Assembly (NCBI RefSeq): GCF_030064895.1
Contig: NZ_JASJEB010000120.1
Coordinates: 1 to 49,172, forward strand
DNA length: 49,172 nucleotides
Reading direction: 5' to 3'
DNA from: Crocosphaera sp.
Lineage (GTDB): Bacteria; Cyanobacteriota; Cyanobacteriia; Cyanobacteriales; Microcystaceae
Shown here: in pieces, positions 44,001 to 49,172 of the stretch
How positions within the stretch are numbered: position 1 is the first letter of the stretch
How the letters are laid out: each line of letters opens with the position of its first letter
Notes under the pieces: generated by a model
Told to the model about the DNA's origin: nothing
The model's input: the letters and a program-made list of their open reading frames with translations, nothing else
Databases searched by the model: none
Program-made: the position numbers and the translations under genes

Positions 44001-44030
44001 TCAGAAAATATTTATTTTGAAGAAAACTAA
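41019..44030 (+). CDS. NACHT-domain STAND NTPase, defence-type
   Basis: 1003 residues. The N-terminal 200 residues are helical and of the kind preceding bacterial NACHT domains, with no recognised nuclease or protease motif. NACHT core: Walker A GDPGGGKS (257-264), Walker B VVIFDGLDEL (341-350), sensor TSR (378-380), and the winged region NPLMLGLMCNIYRGEGYIPR. From about 560 to 1003 there are helical segments (FTHRTFLEYFTACSLV, the usual NACHT-winged-helix end) and then a large divergent, lysine- and asparagine-rich half without recognisable repeats. Bacterial NACHT proteins act as phage sensors. A Phd/PemK pair follows. The AT-rich DNA and absence of HIP1 sites fit acquired DNA. Confidence 0.85.
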   Translation: MALDLSLIGKALTPLLKPTATLTYNKVIGREILEKRELKETALQPILEKATEKVLDVIQEYDDPESHPICSFLLSPEAEQIIRQVYSASSLDNKENNLDTIEREFLQAFYLYTGIDDSSFEQQNIKIFDILVEGCEQVLTNAIDKGRLSAHEAKSNLRHRLLVDELRNIQRVLDCLDKQDKSTVQDILKFEKDYRKQVANRHGYINPPFVDATKKIPMDEIYVCPNFLPNYYSSTTDSENLSITEFYSILHRTVLLGDPGGGKSTFSQKLCYDLATKYENRLLADRQVTPFLVILRDYASQKQQRYCSILEFINDNIKADYQITSVPTDAVEYLLLNGRAVVIFDGLDELTNTSDRQKIRDDVESFANLYSSVLILVTSREVGYKEAPLNEEIFNSFSLGSFNDKQVKEYTEKWFKVTTDETEYKRTKKVEAFLNESKGVPDLQKNPLMLGLMCNIYRGEGYIPRNRPDVYEKCADMLFERWDKRRDIKLPSSIQNIQSQIKPTIMYLANWIYSEQSLQGGVIEQKLIRKASEYLLKRRFDDPDEAEQAAGEFVHFCRGRAWVFTDVGTNRDGENLYKFTHRTFLEYFTACSLVRNSKSVEVLFNILLEKIANQEWDMVCQLAFKLQDKKTEDGGDELLNSLVDEIDKAKDNLERQGNLLDFAVRCLEFIVPSPKVTKKITKATIDYCITLGCLEQFNRIKFNHIDYVSPKKVLDHLSQSNDENISSILEKSESILIAYLNNGDDYKKILALEILDYYSPKPLFNLRILEHIELSCKNSLLELLKKSIIPHTYRYLINKIVSIDDLFKWHGFEGLFQTYNYILFPSYVMPIIFKIFDHILNIESEEKMQKLSIIIQTLEEYIMLKNKPIISIKIKKKIKRKFSSKWFFEFYQFRGNYVLDFDYVFVLSLLTMIFLELNNFPFLNNLNKFRDYSKKSKKTGIFNSISYTFVARFKPKYIKKVQDELDHCKFTPEQQALIWQWVRREIDFVEKPQDSENIYFEEN

Positions 44031-44123
44031 TGAATCAACTTATATCAGAGAATATGGCCACCTAACCCATCCTACAGAGTTGAAAAAAGCCTTTATAATG
44101 AAAGAAAACAATTAATTTTAATT

Positions 44124-44528
44124 ATGGAAACTATCTCAACCACTGAAGTTACGCAAACCTTTCCATCAATCATTAGTAAAGTACAAAAAGAACCTGTTAT
44201 CATTCGTGAAAATGATTGTGAGGTAGCTGTGATAATGTCTATAGAAGATTATAAAAAATTAACTGAAGCTAATATACAGAAACTTCAATTATTTAGAAAA
44301 AATGTAGCTAAAAAAGCTAAAAATGAAGGAGTTAAAAAAGAGGAATCAAATAAAAAAGAAACAACAGAAACGAACCCGATAATTGATCGCAAAGCTTTCC
44401 TAGAATTACCGATAGAAGAACGTAATCGCATTTTAAAAGAACAAGTAGAAGCAATGGAAGAATACTATAAAACAGATTCTGAATGGCAAGACTGGGTTAA
44501 TATTGATCTTGGAGACATTGATGAATAA
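44124..44528 (+). CDS. Phd/YefM-family antitoxin with long C-terminal extension
   Basis: 134 residues. N-terminal Phd/YefM DNA-binding fold (METISTTEVTQTFPSIISKV, then CEVAVIMSIEDYKKLTEA). A lysine-rich linker leads to a C-terminal toxin-neutralising tail (AFLELPIEERNRILKEQVEA, ending EYYKTDSEWQDW). It overlaps the toxin gene by 8 nt (ATGAATAA), consistent with coupling. It would bind the PemK partner and repress the operon. Confidence 0.8.
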   Translation: METISTTEVTQTFPSIISKVQKEPVIIRENDCEVAVIMSIEDYKKLTEANIQKLQLFRKNVAKKAKNEGVKKEESNKKETTETNPIIDRKAFLELPIEERNRILKEQVEAMEEYYKTDSEWQDWVNIDLGDIDE

Positions 44529-44883
44529 AGATCCTAAACGGGGTGAAATTTGGCTGGTTAATTTAGATCCGACTATTGGTGTAGAAATCAAAAAAACTCG
44601 GCCAGCAATAGTTATTAATTCTAATATAATAGGTAAACTTCCTCTTAAATTAGTTGTCCCTATTACTGACTGGAAACCCGTCTTTTCTAATAACCTTTGG
44701 CATCTTCGTCTAACTCCCAATTCAGAAAATGGATTAAGAAAATTATCAGCAGCCGATGCTTTACAATTAAGGAGTATTGATCAAAGAAGATTTATCCGTC
44801 AATTAGGTATTTTGTCAACTTCAGATTTACAAGAAATTATCACAGCGATCGCTATTATTATTGAATACCAAACACTGCTCTAA
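44521..44883 (+). CDS. PemK/MazF-family mRNA interferase toxin
   Basis: 120 residues from ATG 44521; a TTG at 44503 is the upstream alternative. The MazF/PemK opening KRGEIWLVNLDPTIGVEIKK followed by TRPAIVINS, VVPITDW and ALQLRSIDQRRFIRQLG is complete. Members cut RNA at short sites and are held inactive by the antitoxin. It follows the antitoxin in the usual antitoxin-toxin order. Confidence 0.9.
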   Translation: MNKDPKRGEIWLVNLDPTIGVEIKKTRPAIVINSNIIGKLPLKLVVPITDWKPVFSNNLWHLRLTPNSENGLRKLSAADALQLRSIDQRRFIRQLGILSTSDLQEIITAIAIIIEYQTLL

Positions 44884-45050
44884 ATGCAACTAACACTATT
44901 ACCATAAATCAGACTAACTACTAATTTACCTAACTATAAATTGAGTAAAAATTGTACAGAAATAAATCAAAAATTTGATAATCAAACTTTTTTACAACAA
45001 ACAGGATGCTTATGTTACAGTATTAGAGGAAAAATGAATTATATTATTAA

Positions 45051-46166
45051 ATGTCTAATTATACCTTTGTTTTCCTAGAAATATTTTCCCAAGAAGGGGG
45101 AATACAAGCTTATGTTAAAGATGTTCTCAAAGCTTATTTATCCCTTATAGAAAATTCATCTAATTCACCAAAAACAGATATTTTTTTATTAAGAGATGCA
45201 CCAGACTGCAATAACCCCTTAACCAGTGAATTAATTAATTATTATTACTTGAAAACCCTTCCTCCCTGGCAAGGAAGAATAAAACTTGCTATAAAATTAT
45301 TAATACATTTACTTACAAAACGCCCCAAAAGAGTCTTTTGTGGACATATAAACCTTGCCCCATTAACCCAACTGTTTTGTCAAACCTTGGGTATTCCCTA
45401 CACCGTTTTAACCTATGGGAAAGAAGTCTGGACAACCTTACCCAAAGGGCAACAAACAGCCTTAAAAAATGCAGATTCTATCTGGACAATTAGTCGGTAT
45501 AGTCGTGACTGTTTATGTCAAGCAAATGATATTAATATTAACAAAGTAGAGATTGTTCCTTGTATTGTAGATGGACAACAATTTACCCCAGGAGAAAAAC
45601 CCACCCAACTGATAGAAAAATATAACTTAGAAGATACAAAAATATTAATGACTGTTGCTAGATTATGGTCAGGAGACATTTATAAAGGAGTAGATGTTAC
45701 AATCAGAGCATTACCGAAAATTTTACAATCTTTTCCTAATGTTAAATATGTTGTTATTGGTAGAGGAGACGATCGCCCCCGTTTAGAACAATTAACCAAA
45801 GACTTAGGAATCAGCAATCGCGTCGTTTTTGCAGGGTTTGTTGCCACCGAAGACCTCGTTGACCATTATCGCCTGGCCGATGCCTATATTATGCCTTCCC
45901 AAGAAGGATTTGGTATTGTTTACCTAGAAGCCATGGCCTGTGAAGTTCCCGTATTGTCAGGAGATGCTGACGGTTCAGCCGATCCCTTGCAAGATGGACA
46001 GTTAGGTTGGCGAGTTCCCCATCGTGATCCCGATGCAGTAGCGCAAGGGTGCGTTGAAATCTTAGAAAACAATGATAAACGCTGTCAGGGAGAGTGGTTG
46101 AGACAACAAAGCTTAGCCAAATTTAGTCCAGAAGCATTGTCAAAAAAGTTAGCCCAATTGATTTAA
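45051..46166 (+). CDS. glycosyltransferase family 4 (GT-B)
   Basis: 371 residues. GT4 N-terminal domain (FVFLEIFSQEGGIQAYVKDV) and C-terminal nucleotide-sugar domain with the family signature PSQEGFGIVYLEAMACEVPV (EX7E motif). ATG 45051 is used; a Shine-Dalgarno-like GAGGA lies 18 nt upstream, before an out-of-frame ATG (45034) that gives a 14-codon peptide. Cytosolic or membrane-associated; it would add a sugar from a nucleotide donor to an envelope polysaccharide. The acceptor is unknown. Confidence 0.85.
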   Translation: MSNYTFVFLEIFSQEGGIQAYVKDVLKAYLSLIENSSNSPKTDIFLLRDAPDCNNPLTSELINYYYLKTLPPWQGRIKLAIKLLIHLLTKRPKRVFCGHINLAPLTQLFCQTLGIPYTVLTYGKEVWTTLPKGQQTALKNADSIWTISRYSRDCLCQANDININKVEIVPCIVDGQQFTPGEKPTQLIEKYNLEDTKILMTVARLWSGDIYKGVDVTIRALPKILQSFPNVKYVVIGRGDDRPRLEQLTKDLGISNRVVFAGFVATEDLVDHYRLADAYIMPSQEGFGIVYLEAMACEVPVLSGDADGSADPLQDGQLGWRVPHRDPDAVAQGCVEILENNDKRCQGEWLRQQSLAKFSPEALSKKLAQLI

Positions 46167-46346
46167 AATCGATTGACTATTATCTATGGAACAGGTTAAT
46201 TAGAGGATAAATATGAGAAAAACCTGAAAAGAAACTGAAAAGTATCAACAAATATTACCTTAGACGTTGTAAGTCTCAATTTTAATCGATATCATAGGAA
46301 AAGTATTGTATTAATTACTTCTCACCCGGTCTAACCATCAATCATT

Positions 46347-46616
46347 ATGGAAAGTATACAACTCATCAACATTGGGTTTGGCAATATTGTTTCTGCTAAT
46401 CGAGTTATCGCTATTGTTAGCCCAGAATCAGCCCCCATTAAACGTATTATCACCGATGCTCGCGAAAGAGGTCAACTAATCGATGCTACTTATGGTCGTC
46501 GGACTCGTGCCGTAATTATGACTGATTCGAGTCATGTGGTTTTATCCGCTATACAACCGGAAACCGTAGCCCATCGTTTTGTCGTCAATAAAGAAGCCCC
46601 TCTCAACAGTAATTAA
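46347..46616 (+). CDS. remA: RemA/DUF370-family DNA-binding regulator
   Basis: 89 residues. The DUF370 signature is complete: [40 protein letters not shown], then [20 protein letters not shown]. In Bacillus RemA activates matrix and osmoprotection genes; in cyanobacteria and firmicutes the gene sits directly upstream of gmk, as here (20-nt gap). Its targets in this organism are not known. Confidence 0.9.
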   Translation: MESIQLINIGFGNIVSANRVIAIVSPESAPIKRIITDARERGQLIDATYGRRTRAVIMTDSSHVVLSAIQPETVAHRFVVNKEAPLNSN

Positions 46617-46635
46617 CCTCTATTTGGCTAATTTT

Positions 46636-47190
46636 ATGGCATCAGGAAAGCTAATCGTTTTAACCGGCCCAAGCGGTGTGGGAAAAGGTACATTGGTACG
46701 CGCGTTATTAGCGCGTCGTCCCGAACTTTATTTATCGGTGTCTGCAACCACTCGTTCTCCCCGTGAAGGAGAAATAGAAGGGAAAGATTACTATTTTTTA
46801 AATAAGAGTGCCTTTGAAACCATGATCGAGCAAAACCAATTATTGGAATGGGCAGAATATGCCGGTAATTATTATGGAACTCCCCTGACTAAGGTTGAAG
46901 AAAAAATCAACCAAGGTTTAATGGTACTTCTAGAAATAGAAGTAATTGGGGCGACGGCCATTAAAAAAAGCTTTCCTGATGCTTTAAGAATTTTTGTTTT
47001 GCCTCCCTCATTAGAAGAATTAGAACATCGTTTAAGAAGTCGAAAAACAGACGCAGAAGCAGCAATTTTAAGCCGTTTAGAACGGGCAAAAGAAGAATTA
47101 AAAGTGAGTGAAGAATTTGATAAGCGTATTGTTAACGATGATTTAGAAGTCGCTTTACAGGAACTTGAAACGACTATTTTTTCCAATTAA
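46636..47190 (+). CDS. gmk: guanylate kinase
   Basis: 184 residues from ATG 46636 ([20 protein letters not shown]), the standard start; a longer frame to 46579 would overlap remA by 38 nt. P-loop GPSGVGKGT, the GMP-binding [20 protein letters not shown] and the lid [20 protein letters not shown] are present. It phosphorylates GMP to GDP with ATP. Confidence 0.95.
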   Translation: MASGKLIVLTGPSGVGKGTLVRALLARRPELYLSVSATTRSPREGEIEGKDYYFLNKSAFETMIEQNQLLEWAEYAGNYYGTPLTKVEEKINQGLMVLLEIEVIGATAIKKSFPDALRIFVLPPSLEELEHRLRSRKTDAEAAILSRLERAKEELKVSEEFDKRIVNDDLEVALQELETTIFSN

Positions 47191-47266
47191 ATAAGTTTAT
47201 TTTTTAGGGTTTAACGGCCGTTGAACCCTATATAAATCTATAGTCAAACCTATAAACAAATTTACC

Positions 47267-48994
47267 ATGCTCAAAATTGCTAAACGATTAATTTTAATTT
47301 TCTGTCTTAATATTACCCCGATAAAAGTAACTGCTCAGGATACTCCTATTTACGATTATCAATCGATTTTTCACCCTGTAATTAGCAAAAATGGTATGGT
47401 TGCTTCTCAAGAAGATTTAGCTACTCAAGCCGGTTTAGAAGTCTTAAAAGAAGGAGGAAATGCCATTGATGCAGCAGTAACAATTGGCTTTACATTAGCA
47501 GTTACTTTACCTCGCGCAGGTAATTTAGGAGGCGGAGGATTTATGTTAATTCACTTAGCTGATCAACAAAAAACTGTTGCCCTTGACTATCGAGAAAAAG
47601 CTCCCTTGGCAGCAACTGTTGATATGTTTCTTGATGAAAATGGAGAAGTTGATCAACAAAAAATTAAATTTAGTTATCAGGCAGCAGGAGTTCCAGGGAC
47701 GGTTGCAGGGTTAGCAATGGCCTTAGAAAAATATGGAACAATTTCTCTTAAACGAGCCTTACAGCCTGCTATTGAATTAGCAGAAAATGGTATGATCGTT
47801 GATGAAGATTTATATAATTCTCTGGTCTTTGCTAAAAGAAACTTACAGAAATCTCCCGCCAGTTTAGCTATTTTTTATAAAGCCGATGGTAGTCCTTATA
47901 AAATCGGAGAAATACTCAAACAGCCAGACCTAGCCAACAGTCTTAAATTGATCGCAAATCAAGGAATTGAAGCCTTTTATCAAGGGAAAATTGCCGATAA
48001 AATAGTTAAGGATATGGAAGCTAATAATGGCTTAATTACTAAGGAAGATTTAGCGAAATATAAGCCAATTATTCGCGAACCAATAGAGGGAACTTATAGA
48101 GGACATAAAGTTTATTCAATGCCTCCTCCAAGTTCAGGAGGCGTTCATCTTATACAGATGTTGAATATCTTAGAAAAATTTCCCATTCAATCTTTAGGAC
48201 ATAACACTGCTTCGACACTTCATTTAATGGTTGAAACCATGAAATTTGCCTACTCAGATAGGTTTAGATTCATGGGAGACACAGATTTTGTTGACGTTCC
48301 TATTAATCGCTTAATATCGAAAGAATATGCTAATCAAATAGCCCAAAAAATTAATTTAGATCAAGTAATTCCCAGTAAAAATATTCTTCCACAACCCGTA
48401 TTTCAATCTAATGAAAGTACAGAAACAACCCATTACTCGATCATGGATAGTTATGGAAATGCCGTTGCTAATACATATACTTTAAACTTTAGTTATGGTA
48501 GTGGTTTAACCGTCCCAGGAACTGGTATTTTATTAAACAATCAAATGGATGATTTTACCGCCAAACTTAGAGCCTCTAATGCTCATGAACTTATCGGGGG
48601 AAAAAACAATAGTATTGCCCCAGAAAAACGGATGTTAAGTTCTATGACTCCCACCATTGTTATGAAAGAAGGGAAACCTTGGTTAGTAACAGGAAGTCCA
48701 GGAGGAAGTCGTATTATTACTACCACATTACAAATTATTATGAATGTTATTGATCATGAAATGAATATTGCAGAAGCTACCAATGCAACTCGTATTCATC
48801 ATCAGTGGTTTCCCGATCAAATCCGTTTAGAAAGGGGATTTAATGGTGATACCATTGACTTATTAGAAAACAAAGGCCATACAGTTAAAAGCAGCTTTGC
48901 GATGGGAAGTACCCAAAGTATTATGTCTGAAAAAGGTCAATTTTATGGTGCATCTGACCCCCGTAGACCAGGAGCATTAACATTAGGATATTAG
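47267..48994 (+). CDS. ggt: gamma-glutamyltransferase (glutathione hydrolase)
   Basis: 575 residues, full length. Signal peptide (KRLILIFCLNITPIKVTAQD), so periplasmic. The catalytic nucleophile is T388 in ESTETTHYS, which starts the small subunit after self-cleavage. The large subunit contains GGNAIDAAVTIGFTLAVTLP and GNLGGGGFML, and the small subunit contains TPTIVMKEGKPWLVTGSPGG. It cleaves or transfers the gamma-glutamyl group of glutathione. It lies 76 nt after gmk and is probably separate. Confidence 0.93.
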   Translation: MLKIAKRLILIFCLNITPIKVTAQDTPIYDYQSIFHPVISKNGMVASQEDLATQAGLEVLKEGGNAIDAAVTIGFTLAVTLPRAGNLGGGGFMLIHLADQQKTVALDYREKAPLAATVDMFLDENGEVDQQKIKFSYQAAGVPGTVAGLAMALEKYGTISLKRALQPAIELAENGMIVDEDLYNSLVFAKRNLQKSPASLAIFYKADGSPYKIGEILKQPDLANSLKLIANQGIEAFYQGKIADKIVKDMEANNGLITKEDLAKYKPIIREPIEGTYRGHKVYSMPPPSSGGVHLIQMLNILEKFPIQSLGHNTASTLHLMVETMKFAYSDRFRFMGDTDFVDVPINRLISKEYANQIAQKINLDQVIPSKNILPQPVFQSNESTETTHYSIMDSYGNAVANTYTLNFSYGSGLTVPGTGILLNNQMDDFTAKLRASNAHELIGGKNNSIAPEKRMLSSMTPTIVMKEGKPWLVTGSPGGSRIITTTLQIIMNVIDHEMNIAEATNATRIHHQWFPDQIRLERGFNGDTIDLLENKGHTVKSSFAMGSTQSIMSEKGQFYGASDPRRPGALTLGY

Positions 48995-49172
48995 CCTAAA
49001 TTGCACGAGTTGAGAATCACCTTGGAGTTCATCTAGCCTGCATTATTCATGAGAGAATTGAGAACAAGCCTGAAAGCCTTATATAATAAGGAATATGGAG
49101 ATTTGACCCCAATAACAGTCTGTAATTTTTATCTATTACTAACTATTGATTATTTAATGATTAAAAATAAGA
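48995..49172. other. window end, no gene seen
   Basis: 178 AT-rich bases without a convincing open frame or RNA. Confidence 0.5.

Noticed and set aside
45034-45078. Short 14-codon frame before the glycosyltransferase with good GAGGA
   Set aside because: It could be a leader peptide, but it is short and overlaps the gene start; nothing in it suggests attenuation, so it is only noted.

Overview
The window looks like a chromosomal piece of a unicellular, AT-rich, nitrogen-fixing-type cyanobacterium, close to Crocosphaera/Cyanothece. Reasons: the cyanobacterial HIP1 octamer GCGATCGC occurs about 16 times by eye (for example at 7004, 8081, 13687, 37063). The gene order rimO-crhR and remA(DUF370)-gmk is cyanobacterial, there is a complete pilMNOQ cluster, and many short heptamer tandem repeats (STRR type) and GTGGGCAA-type palindromes lie between genes. 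The species assignment is inference.

Layout. 62-4095 (minus) is a four-gene, translationally coupled module: a Trypco1-like small protein, a trypsin-like protease with a degenerate NTPase-like tail, a MoxR AAA+ ATPase, and a membrane-anchored vWA-like protein. This matches the VMAP-type NTP-dependent conflict systems. Its 5' side is cut by a tnpB-only IS200/IS605 element (about 4226-5655), and its last gene seems to be clipped by a heptamer repeat at the window edge. 5763-7990 holds a zinc-binding small protein, a cysteine desulfurase and a DUF4334 protein. 8028-9976 (minus) encodes a sodium:solute symporter with its DUF4212 partner. 10482-13982 is a 1166-residue RTX-type protein with an in-register higher-order repeat.

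14121-16311 is a graveyard: an IS66-family element with its own transposase gutted by a heptamer-armed insert, joined to the 3' end of an AAA15/ABC-type ATPase gene and a PD-(D/E)XK-like gene with two in-frame TAA codons. 16390-19197 is housekeeping or conserved (YihY/BrkB, murG, an NTF2-like secreted protein). 19331-21035 is accessory: BrnT/BrnA, an Rpn-like remnant, a TTG-started membrane protein and a remnant paralogue. 21108-32452 is core: ppsA, pilQ-O-N-M (type IV pilus secretin and alignment subcomplex), rimO and crhR.

32896-36059 carries two convergent PEP-CTERM-like secreted proteins and a nuclease-like gene with a nonsense codon near its start, next to tRNA-Cys(GCA). 36515-40718 has a small secreted Cys protein, an RND permease, folK and a Nudix hydrolase. 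41019-44883 is a second defence patch: a 1003-residue NACHT STAND NTPase followed by a Phd/PemK toxin-antitoxin pair. 45051-48994 returns to core genes (glycosyltransferase, remA, gmk, ggt).

The best candidates for unusual biology are the protease/MoxR/vWA module at the start, the NACHT protein with its uncharacterised C-terminal half, and the pattern of defence-like genes in different stages of decay (IS insertion, heptamer-repeat insertion, single TAA nonsense codons).
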